In this document: piece after piece, positions 24,649 to 30,948 of the stretch
Numbering within the stretch: the first letter of the stretch is position 1
How the letters are laid out: every line of letters starts with the position of its first letter
From: JBMDXB01 sp048594975
GTDB taxonomy: Bacteria > Acidobacteriota > Vicinamibacteria > Vicinamibacterales > 2-12-FULL-66-21
NCBI GenBank assembly: GCA_048594975.1
Contig: JBMDXQ010000137.1
Location: 1-30,948, forward strand
Direction of reading: 5' to 3'
Length of the DNA: 30,948 nt
The notes under the pieces: model-generated
What the model was told of the DNA's origin: nothing
The model's database searches: none
Seen by the model: the letters and a program-made list of their open reading frames with translations, nothing else
Position numbers and translations under genes: made by a program

Positions 24649-24993
24649 ATGTCCCGAAAGCGGGGCCGCCCGGAGGCGCTCGGCGAACGCGCGACGATGT
24701 TCGCGGCGCTCGGCGACGAGACCCGGCTGCGCCTTGTCGCGCGCCTCTGCGAGGAGGGCCCGCTGTCGATCGCGCGGCTGGCCGAAAGCCAGCCGGTCAC
24801 GCGCCAGGCGGTCTCCAAGCACCTGCACGCGCTGGAGCGTGCCGGCGTCGTGCGCAGCAGCCGCGCCGGACGGGAACGGATCTGGGAGCTGCGACCCGCC
24901 CGGCTGTCGGAAATCCGCCGGCACCTAGACGACATCTCGAAGCAGTGGGATCGTGCGCTCGGACGTCTGCGGGCGGTCGTCGAGGAGGGTTGA
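24649..24993 (+). CDS. ArsR-family winged-helix repressor
   Basis: A 114-residue protein with MFAALGDETRLRLVARLCEE, LSIARLAESQPVTRQAVSKHLHALERAGVV (helix-turn-helix) and SRAGRERIWELRPARL (wing), all typical of ArsR/SmtB proteins of the SRPBCC-linked subgroup. The metal-binding cysteines of true ArsR (C-x-C in helix 3) are absent; the only cysteine is in RLCEE, so sensing is probably not arsenic-based. Start ATG at 24649, seven bases after the SRPBCC stop. Likely autoregulates through palindromes at 24080-24151. Confidence 0.92.
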   Translation: MSRKRGRPEALGERATMFAALGDETRLRLVARLCEEGPLSIARLAESQPVTRQAVSKHLHALERAGVVRSSRAGRERIWELRPARLSEIRRHLDDISKQWDRALGRLRAVVEEG

Positions 24994-25440
24994 GGCGGCG
25001 CGAGTCTGCGTCGCCCCGGTCGATTGGCCCGACGGTGGCCGGCCAACCAGGGTGCCTCTCGGCCTTCGCATCGAACCCGGCGAATGAACCCGTCGGTCAT
25101 GACGAAGTTCACCAGCGCCAGCATGCGCGCTGCCGACCAGGGATCCAGGTGCCGCGGTCGAACGGCCGTGTTCGCGACGCGGTTCCACCCGGGGCGAGTC
25201 TTCGTACCAGAACCGCGCAATCTCGGACTGCTTCGGCGTATGGTTCGTGCTGTCGATCCTGCCAATCGCCTGCACGTGCGCCCGATCGCGCGCGTACTGC
25301 ACACTCGACAGGCTCAACGGTCCTCGAGCTCGCGGCCGCGGAGATCGATAATGAATGGCGTCATCCGGCCCAGCCCGGCTGTGCGGAGAAGTCGAACGGC
25401 GGCTGCGCGCACGTTCAAGCGCCGCTTCGCCCACGCCACC
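24994..25440 (-). pseudogene. Decayed vanadium-dependent haloperoxidase (PAP2-like) fragment
   Basis: On the minus strand three frames carry consecutive pieces of a bacterial vanadium haloperoxidase: first TAGLGRMTPFII, then PLSLSSVQYARDRAHVQAIG and STNHTPKQSEIARFWYE, then PGWNRVANTAV, PWSAARMLALVNFVMTDGFI and GFDAK. These match, in order, the WG-x-x-x-PF, YA-x-x-x-x-V-x-x-x-G, S-x-x-R-T-x-x-Q-x-x-I-A-x-F-W and A-x-L-x-A-L-x-N-x-A-x-x-D motifs of that family. Shifts lie near 25319 and near 25190 (at a CCCC/GGG run), and the catalytic histidine region is missing because the fragment ends at the ArsR gene. It is a truncated, shifted remnant, probably of a secreted enzyme. Confidence 0.7.
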
Positions 25441-25545
25441 GGCCTGACACTCAGCGGTAGGTCCAGCGGCTGCGCGTCGACTCGAGCTCGCGCGGACGTA
25501 GTCCGATCCGCCTTGGCGGCGCGGGTGGTGAACCAGGAGGTCACG

Positions 25546-26193
25546 ATGTGGTCGCTCAAGCAATCGGTGCCGGAGCTGATGCGCTGGTTCCCGGTCCTCT
25601 CGGGCCTGAGCGCCATGGCGCTCGCGGTTGGACCTGCGCCGCCGCCTTCACCGCCGATGACGCCGTTCGAACGGCAGCGGCTGGTGGCGCACCTCGAAAT
25701 GACCGGCAGCTGGTTCGTCGACGAGGTGTCCGGCCTCAGTCAGGCGCAGCTCGACTTCAAGCCGTCGCCCGACGCCTGGAGCATCATGCAGGTCATCGAC
25801 CACCTGGTGGTCGTCGGCCCGATCTACTGGAAGGACCTGCAGGCGGGGGTCAAGGGGCCTGCGGCAACGCAGCCAAGTCACATGAGCGATGCAGACGTGC
25901 TCTGGTACGGAATCGACCGGACGCGGCGGGAACAGGCGATCCCGGCCGAGGTGCCCCAGGGGCGCCTGCGCAACCTGGGCGAGGCGCTCGACGCGTATCG
26001 CGCGAATCACACGCGGCTGCTGCGCTACATCGAGACGACCGACGACGATCTCCGCAACCGCCTGGTGCAACGGCAACGCTCTGACGCCTATCAGTGGGCC
26101 CTGCTCATCTCGACACACGAGCAGCGGCACATCCTGCAGATCAGGGAGGTCAAGGCGCACCGGGCATTCCCAAGGACGGCGCGCGACCGCTGA
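25546..26193 (+). CDS. DinB-like (four-helix, DUF664-type) protein with N-terminal hydrophobic segment
   Basis: ATG at 25546 follows CAGGAGG; the longer frame from 25024 runs through haloperoxidase debris. The 215-residue product starts with a signal-like segment (LMRWFPVLSGLSAMALAVG), then a DinB fold: LVAHLEMTGSWFVDEVSGLS, LDFKPSPDAWSIMQVIDHLV, a long central helix and ALLISTHEQRHILQIREV. The metal triad of the family is visible as H in VIDHLV and the two H in STHEQRHI. DinB/YfiT proteins are metal-dependent thiol transferases or of unknown function; an exported member is less usual but common in Acidobacteria. It stands alone. Confidence 0.85.
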   Translation: MWSLKQSVPELMRWFPVLSGLSAMALAVGPAPPPSPPMTPFERQRLVAHLEMTGSWFVDEVSGLSQAQLDFKPSPDAWSIMQVIDHLVVVGPIYWKDLQAGVKGPAATQPSHMSDADVLWYGIDRTRREQAIPAEVPQGRLRNLGEALDAYRANHTRLLRYIETTDDDLRNRLVQRQRSDAYQWALLISTHEQRHILQIREVKAHRAFPRTARDR

Positions 26194-26335
26194 GGCGCAC
26201 CGGGCAGGACCTGGTGCTCGGCCCGGGCTCCCCGATGCCCAGGCGGTGGTCGCCGTGCTGGACGCGTGCTGCCGCAGGCAAGAACCTCGACGGGCCGTGT
26301 CGATCTCGTCGACCCTCAGTCGTCGCCTGAATGAC

Positions 26336-26437
26336 GGTAATCGGCGGCGAAGCCCCGCCAACGAAAAGTCGGAGTAGGAATGACCATCGCCGATTACCCC
26401 CTCCACAGATCCGGACGTGCGGGATAACCGCATCCGG
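26336..26437. repeat. Structured intergenic element: 11-bp inverted repeat plus bulged hairpin
   Basis: GGTAATCGGCG (26336-26346) pairs with CGCCGATTACC (26388-26398). Immediately after, CCGGACGTGCGG (26411-26422) and CCGCATCCGG (26428-26437) form a ten-pair stem with a two-base bulge and loop GATAA. The rest of 26194-26539 (346 bases) has no gene I can support. The hairpin sequence looks like conserved stems I associate with mobile-element flanks (group II intron or IS91-like), but I cannot confirm that. Confidence 0.45.
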
Positions 26438-26539
26438 CTCTTGCCTTGGGTCGTGACGGCGAAGCGCACGCGCGGATAGGGATGACAGATCCGTGGGGTC
26501 GGTACATCTCGCCGGTTTAACCGGCGCACGGAGAAACCG

Positions 26540-26977
26540 ATGAGGGTCATGGTGATCGTGAAAGCCACGAAGAACAGCGAGGCGGGCCTCATGCCGGGCG
26601 AGCAGCTGCTCGCCGAGATGGGCAAGTACAACGAAGAGCTGGTGAAGGCGGGCCTCATGCTCGCCGGCGACGGCCTGCACCCGAGCTCGAAGGGCAAGCG
26701 GATCAGGTTCGCGGGCGGCAAGCGCACCGTTGTCGACGGCCCGTTCGCCGAGACGAAGGAGCTCATCGCCGGGTTCTGGATCTGGCAGGTCCGGTCGATG
26801 GATGAGGCGGTCGAATGGGCGCGCCGCTGCCCCGATCCCATGCCTGGCGAGGACGCGGAGCTCGAAATTCGTCCGATCTTCGAGGCCGATGACTTCGGCG
26901 AGGAGTTCACACCCGAACTGCGCGCACAGGAGGAGCGCCTCCGCCAGGAGATCGAGCGGCGGACGAAGCGGGTGTGA
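26540..26977 (+). CDS. YCII-related (DGPF) protein, sigma-factor companion
   Basis: The 145-residue product starts MRVMVIVKATKNSEAGLMPG and contains the family signature DGPFAETKELIAGFWIWQV, plus MGKYNEELVKAGLMLAGDGL and RRCPDPMPGEDAELEIRPIF. This is the DGPF/PhnB-like YCII family. Such genes sit directly upstream of SigJ-like ECF sigma genes in many bacteria, and here its stop overlaps the sigma start (GTG at 26974), so the pair should be translated together. Function is unknown; a sensor or modulator role is inferred only from context. A weak ribosome site lies upstream, and a palindrome is at 26512-26527. Confidence 0.9.
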   Translation: MRVMVIVKATKNSEAGLMPGEQLLAEMGKYNEELVKAGLMLAGDGLHPSSKGKRIRFAGGKRTVVDGPFAETKELIAGFWIWQVRSMDEAVEWARRCPDPMPGEDAELEIRPIFEADDFGEEFTPELRAQEERLRQEIERRTKRV

Positions 26978-28264
26978 GTCCGGCCATGCGCGACTCCAAA
27001 GCGCTCACGCGAACGACGGTCGAGACCGTCTGGCGCATCGAGGCCCCGCGGCTCATCGGAGGCCTCGTGCGCTTCGTTCGCGACCTCGATCGCGCCGAGG
27101 ACCTCGCGCAGGAGGCGCTCCTGACCGCTCTCGAGTGCTGGCCGGGGACGGGCATCCCCGACAACCCGGGCGCGTGGCTGATGACGACGGCGAAGAACCG
27201 CGCGGTGGATGCGGCGCGGCGACGCGCGATGATGGACGGAAAGCACGGCGAGATCGAGCGCAGCGCGCCGAAATGGACGACGCTCGACGTCGGGGCGCTC
27301 GACGGGCCGGTTGGCGACGACGTGCTCCGGCTGGTGCTCATCACCTGCCACCCGGTCCTCTCCAAGGACGCGCGCGTGGCGCTGACGCTCCGGCTGGTCG
27401 CCGGACTCTCGACGGCGGAAATTGCGCGTGCGTTCCTTACGACCGAGTCGACGATCGCCCAACGGATCGTTCGCGCGAAGCGGATCCTGTCCGAAGCCAG
27501 GGTTCCGTTCGAGGTCCCGAGCGGCGACGATCTGCGCGCGCGGGTTCCCCCCGCGCTGGAAGTCGTCTACCTGATTTTCAACGAAGGGTATGCGGCGACG
27601 GCCGGCGACGACTGGTTCAGGCCGGAGCTGTGCGAGGAAGCGATGCGCCTGGGGCGGCTCCTCACCGGGCTCGTGCCCGACGAACCTGAAGTGCACGGTC
27701 TGCAGGCGCTGATGGAGCTCCAGGCCTCGCGCTCCAGGGCTCGGACCGGGGCGGGCGGCGCACCGGTGCTCCTGTTCGATCAGGATCGCGGCAAAATGGG
27801 ACCGCCTGCTCATCACGCGCGGCCTCGCCGCCCTGGAACGCGCCGAGGCGCTGGGCCGGCCGCTCGGTCCGTACACGCTGCAGGCGGCGATCGCCGCCTG
27901 CCACGTGCGCGCACGCACGCCCGGGGAGACGGACTGGACGCGGATCGTCGCGCTCTACGACGCGCTCGCCGAGATTACGGGTTCCCCCGTGGTCGAACTG
28001 AACCGGGCGGTCGCGATTGCGATGGCCTACGGCCCGGCGGAGGGTCTCTCGCTCGTCGACGAACTGGCGCGCGATCCGGCGCTTCGGAACTACCGCCTGC
28101 TGCCCGCGGTTCGCGGTGACCTGCTGCTGAAGCTCGGCCGGAGCGCCGAAGCGAGGATCGAGCTGGAGAGGGCCGCCCGCATCGCAACCAACGCACGCGA
28201 GCGCGATCTCCTCCTCGCGCGCGCGGCCAGTTGCATCGGCTCCGGATCCGACACGGTGAGCTGA
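26974..28264 (+). pseudogene. SigJ-like ECF sigma factor with one frameshift
   Basis: GTG at 26974 overlaps the YCII stop; ATG 26986 is the alternative start. The first frame shows sigma region 2 (IGGLVRFVRDLDRAEDLAQEALL, NPGAWLMTTAKNRAVDAARRR), region 4 (LRLVAGLSTAEIARAFLTTESTIAQRIVRAK) and the long C-terminal extension (PPALEVVYLIFNEGYAAT, LVPDEPEVHGLQALMELQ). At 27785-27795 the frame shifts by one base; the other frame continues with GLAALERAEALGRPLGPYTL, the AACHVRARTPGETDWTRIV segment and LNRAVAIAMAYG to the stop at 28264. Repaired, it would be about 425-429 residues, normal for this group. So either a recent mutation that removes the regulatory tail, or an assembly indel. The unshifted frame would read on to 28119. 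Confidence 0.88.
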
Positions 28265-28378
28265 CCGTGCCGCCGGGTGCGGCTGATGTTTTCGTCACCA
28301 GTTCATCGGTCGAAATGAACACGCAGGTCGGCACGTCGAGGATTTTCTGCCACGCGCCGGGGCCGCCCGGCGGGAGGC

Positions 28379-28705
28379 GTGAACGTGCTCTTTACCAAAC
28401 GGCTTCGCGAGGGTATCCGCCGCCGCCGCATCTGCTGCAGCGTCCGCGTCTGGACGCGTCCGCACGTCAAGGAGGGCGGCCGCTACCGGATGGACGACGG
28501 GCACGTCGTCGTGGACTCGATCACGTCGATCGGCGCCGGCGACATCACCCACGAGCTGGCATGCGAATCTGGCTTCGGCAGCGTGGAGGACCTGCTGCGG
28601 GTCGCGCGCCACGGCCGCGGACAGAATATCTACCTCGTACGGTTTCACTACCTGCCGCCTGGTGGCTGGGACACGCCCCGTACGGCACCTCGCCGATCAT
28701 CCTGA
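28379..28705 (+). CDS. ASCH-domain-like small protein
   Basis: GTG at 28379 follows GGGAGGC closely; GTG 28385 is an alternative. The 108-residue product contains LFTKRLREGIRRRRICCSVRVWTRPHVKEGGRYRM, VVVDSITSIGAGDITHELACESGFGSVEDLL and NIYLVRFHYLPP. The pattern of a basic helix, a T/S-x-R-x-W strand, a G-x-x-Y turn and the later I-x-x-I strand fits an ASCH/PUA-like RNA- or nucleotide-binding fold. Function unknown. The C-terminal tail (WDTPRTAPRRSS) may be non-native. Gene order gives no clue; it precedes the histidine kinase. Confidence 0.6.
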   Translation: MNVLFTKRLREGIRRRRICCSVRVWTRPHVKEGGRYRMDDGHVVVDSITSIGAGDITHELACESGFGSVEDLLRVARHGRGQNIYLVRFHYLPPGGWDTPRTAPRRSS

Positions 28706-28721
28706 GCGAGGCGACGCCGGC

Positions 28722-28751
28722 TTGGCCGCACCACCCGACGGGCGCTAGACT
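28722..28751 (+). promoter_or_regulatory. Promoter of the PAS histidine kinase operon, leaderless type
   Basis: TTGGCC (28722-28727), 18-base spacer, TAGACT (28746-28751), then only six bases to the GTG at 28758. No Shine-Dalgarno sequence precedes the start. Confidence 0.5.
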
Positions 28752-28757
28752 GCGACT

Positions 28758-30635
28758 GTGCCGGAGACCTTTATCGCCCTGGAAGAGCAGTTCCGTGCCC
28801 TCGCGCACGCGCTGCCCGACGGCATCGTGGTGGCCAGGAACGAGCGCATCGTCTTCGCCAACCTGGAGGCCGCTCGACTGAGGGGTGCCGACGACGCGCG
28901 AGAGCTGGCCGGCCAGCCGGTATACGACCTGTTTCACCCCGGCGACCGCGATGCCCTTCGCAACCGGGTGGACCGCACCCTCGGCGGCGAGCTCGTTCCG
29001 ACCGCGGAATACACGCTGCTGCGCGGTGACGGATCGGCAACCGCGGTCGAGGTCAGCACGACGCTCGTGGCGGATCGCGCCGTGGCGCTGGTCGTGCGCG
29101 ACATCAGCGAGCGCAAGCGCGCAGAGGCGGCGCTGCGCGAGAACGAGGAGCGGCTCACGCTGGCGTTCGCCGGCGCCCAGGAAGGCGTCTGGGACTGGAG
29201 TCTGGAAACCGGCGCGGTCGTCTACTCGCCCCGCTGGAAGGAGATGCTCGGCTACGCCGACGACGAGATCGAACCGCACGTCCGTGCCTGGGAGCGGCTG
29301 CTGCACCCGGATGACCGGCCGGCGGTCGAGGCGATGCACGAAGCGGTGCTGCGGGACCGGGAGCCGTACCAGGGCGAGTTCCGCCTTCGTCACAAGGATG
29401 GGCACTACATCCACGTGTTGACGCGCGGCCTGCCGATCCGGCGCGACCCCGACGGCCCCGTGGTGCGCATCGTCGGCACGCACCTGGACATCAGCGACCG
29501 CAAGCGGACCGAGTCTGCGCTGCGCGAAAGCGAGGAACGCCTGCAGCTGGCATTCGCCGGCGCGCAGGAAGGCGTCTGGGACTGGAACCTGGAAACGAAC
29601 GCCGTCGTGTACTCGCCGCGCTGGAAGGAGATGCTCGGCTACGCCGACGACGAGATCGAACCGCACGTCAGCGCCTGGGAGCGGCTGGTGCACCCCGACG
29701 ATCGCGCGATCGCCGATCGCGCCAACGAGAGCGTCGCGCGTGGGCAGCCGACTTACGAGGCCGAGTTCCGGCTCCGCCACAAGGACGGCCATTACGTGCA
29801 CGTGCTGTCGCGCGGGTTCCCGGTCCGGCGCGAGCACGACGGCCCGGTGGTCCGCATCGTCGGCACACACTTCGATCTCACCGACCGCAAGCAGGCTGAA
29901 GAGGCGCGCGAGCGCGAACGCAACGAACGCGCGCGCACCGAGCTCCTTGGGCGGCTGGTGTTTGCCCAGGAAGACGAACGGCGACGCATTGCGCGCGAGA
30001 TGCACGATCAGTTCGGCGAACAGCTGACCGCGCTCGGATTGCGCATACGGATGCTGAAGGAGGCCGCCGCCGGCAGCGACGACCTGTCGACGCAGATCGA
30101 GGCCCTCGAACAGGTCGCGCAGCGGCTCGATCAGGACGTGGATCACCTGGTGTGGGAACTGCGGCCGACGGCGCTCGACGACCTCGGACTTCGCGCCGCG
30201 CTGGCCAACTACATCCAGGACTGGTCGCTGCGAGTGCGCGTCTCCGCGGAACTTCACACCACCGGATTGACCACCGAACGGCTCGCGTCCGAGATCGAAA
30301 CGACGCTGTATCGAATCGCCCAGGAAGCGCTGAACAACATCGCCAAACACGCGCGCGCCGCGCACGTCGAGATCATTCTCGAGCGCCGGGCCGATCTGGT
30401 TTCGTTGATCGTCGAGGACGATGGCGTCGGCTTCGACACGGCCGGTATGGACGGCGAACGGCGCGGGTTCGGCCTGCTGGGCATGCAGGAACGTGCGGCA
30501 TTGGTCGGCGCCACATTGCAGATCGAGTCGTCGCCCGGCGAAGGCACCACGATCTTTGTACGGATGCCGACATCTCCAGTGGCGGCCCTCTCGTCTTCGC
30601 CTGCGGGCTTCGGTGTGGCAGGGAAGCATGCCTGA
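28758..30635 (+). CDS. Soluble PAS-PAS-PAS sensor histidine kinase (HisKA_3/NarX type)
   Basis: The 625-residue protein has no membrane helix. PAS 1 spans about 8-117; PAS 2 (about 125-250) and PAS 3 (about 254-379) are near copies, both of the PAS_3 type with WDW-LET, RWKEMLGYADDEIEPHV and EFRLRHKDGHY. The kinase core follows: H-box RRRIAREMHDQFGEQL (H416), the dimerisation helix, VWELRPTALDDLGL, N-box EALNNIAKHARA (N527), G1 DDGVGFD (554-560) and the RRGFGLLGMQERAALVGA lid. It should autophosphorylate at H416 and pass phosphate to the NarL-type regulator whose gene overlaps its 3' end by eight bases. Ligand unknown; cytosolic PAS sensors often see redox state, gases or aromatics. Confidence 0.93.
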   Translation: MPETFIALEEQFRALAHALPDGIVVARNERIVFANLEAARLRGADDARELAGQPVYDLFHPGDRDALRNRVDRTLGGELVPTAEYTLLRGDGSATAVEVSTTLVADRAVALVVRDISERKRAEAALRENEERLTLAFAGAQEGVWDWSLETGAVVYSPRWKEMLGYADDEIEPHVRAWERLLHPDDRPAVEAMHEAVLRDREPYQGEFRLRHKDGHYIHVLTRGLPIRRDPDGPVVRIVGTHLDISDRKRTESALRESEERLQLAFAGAQEGVWDWNLETNAVVYSPRWKEMLGYADDEIEPHVSAWERLVHPDDRAIADRANESVARGQPTYEAEFRLRHKDGHYVHVLSRGFPVRREHDGPVVRIVGTHFDLTDRKQAEEARERERNERARTELLGRLVFAQEDERRRIAREMHDQFGEQLTALGLRIRMLKEAAAGSDDLSTQIEALEQVAQRLDQDVDHLVWELRPTALDDLGLRAALANYIQDWSLRVRVSAELHTTGLTTERLASEIETTLYRIAQEALNNIAKHARAAHVEIILERRADLVSLIVEDDGVGFDTAGMDGERRGFGLLGMQERAALVGATLQIESSPGEGTTIFVRMPTSPVAALSSSPAGFGVAGKHA

Positions 30636-30948
30636 TCCGAGCGGCCGGCTCCGCATCCTGCTCGCCGACGATCACGTCGTCGTGCGTGAGGGGCTGAAGC
30701 TGGTCATCGAAGGCCAGAAGGACATGGTCGTCGTCTCCGAAGCCGGCGACGGCGCCAGTGCGATTCAGCAGGCGCAGGAGCTGCGGCCGGACGTCGTCAT
30801 CATGGACATCTCGATGCCGGGGATGAACGGATTGGTGGCGACGCGTACGCTGAAGCGGGTGCTCCCGAACTGCGTCATCGTCACCCTGACACGGCATGGC
30901 GACGATGCCTATCTGCAGGAATTGATGCGTGCGGGGGCGTCCGCATAC
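30628..30948 (+). CDS. NarL/FixJ-type response regulator (3' end outside window)
   Basis: ATG at 30628 overlaps the kinase stop. The visible 107 residues form a receiver domain: acidic pair D14-D15 in LLADDHVVVREGL, phospho-acceptor D60 in VVIMDISMPGMNG, and VIVTLTRHGDDAYLQELMRAGASAY, cut off just before the conserved lysine. The start pattern and the paired HisKA_3 kinase predict a C-terminal LuxR-type helix-turn-helix beyond the window, making a transcriptional activator. Confidence 0.9.
   Translation, partial: MPDPSGRLRILLADDHVVVREGLKLVIEGQKDMVVVSEAGDGASAIQQAQELRPDVVIMDISMPGMNGLVATRTLKRVLPNCVIVTLTRHGDDAYLQELMRAGASAY

Noticed and set aside
25024..25545. N-terminal extension of the DinB-like gene
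   Set aside because: The extension is the antisense of haloperoxidase debris, and a strong ribosome site plus signal-like segment mark ATG 25546.
1..30948. CRISPR arrays, tRNAs, rRNAs, intact insertion sequences or phage genes
   Set aside because: No regularly spaced repeats, no cloverleaf or rRNA core sequence, and no transposase, integrase or phage structural motif was seen in any frame.

Overview
The window is GC-rich chromosomal DNA, most likely from an uncultured soil-type Acidobacteriota (Vicinamibacteria-like). I infer this from the gene content, not from a marker gene: two long MacB-like 'ADOP' permeases, one with its PadR regulator; a Pkn-type kinase fused to TolB-like and TPR regions; a CadC-like winged-helix/PD40 propeller protein; DUF885, YCII and DinB-like proteins; and several genes that look leaderless. 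No rRNA, tRNA or CRISPR array was seen.

Layout. 1-1443: end of a PQQ-type beta-propeller protein. 1444-2237: no gene, but a good integron attC-like site (1578-1634) and a 12-bp inverted repeat. 2238-4686: a two-gene unit, a 53-residue helical protein overlapping a Rad50/RloC-like ATPase with a zinc hook and a C-terminal zinc ribbon; this is the best candidate for an undescribed system. 4792-7083: Ser/Thr kinase-TolB-TPR. 7373-7768: promoter with a palindromic operator and a twice-frameshifted padR. 7860-10049 (minus): winged-helix membrane regulator. 10229-12006: secreted cupin and secreted trypsin-like protease. 12147-14693: first ADOP permease. 14926-15648: secreted protein of unknown function. 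16108-19109: intact padR-ADOP pair. 19171-19764 (minus): outer-membrane beta-barrel. 20099-20752: wrecked GH127 glycosidase. 20853-23601: DUF885 metallopeptidase-like protein, YciI-like protein, SnoaL-like protein. 23743-24993: small unknown protein, then an SRPBCC-ArsR operon behind two tandem palindromic operators. 24994-25440 (minus): remains of a vanadium haloperoxidase. 25546-26193: DinB-like protein. 26540-28264: YCII protein plus SigJ-like ECF sigma factor with one frameshift. 28379-28705: ASCH-like protein. 28758-30948: PAS histidine kinase with a duplicated PAS unit, overlapping a NarL-type response regulator cut by the window end.

Themes. The region is accessory: efflux/permease modules with their own repressors, small stress-type regulators and several decaying genes. 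Many frameshifts sit in or beside short G/C runs, and two of the damaged genes return to normal family length after one- or two-base corrections, so assembly indels must be excluded before calling them pseudogenes. Several genes have a -10-like hexamer only 4-11 bases before the start codon and no Shine-Dalgarno sequence, pointing to leaderless mRNAs.
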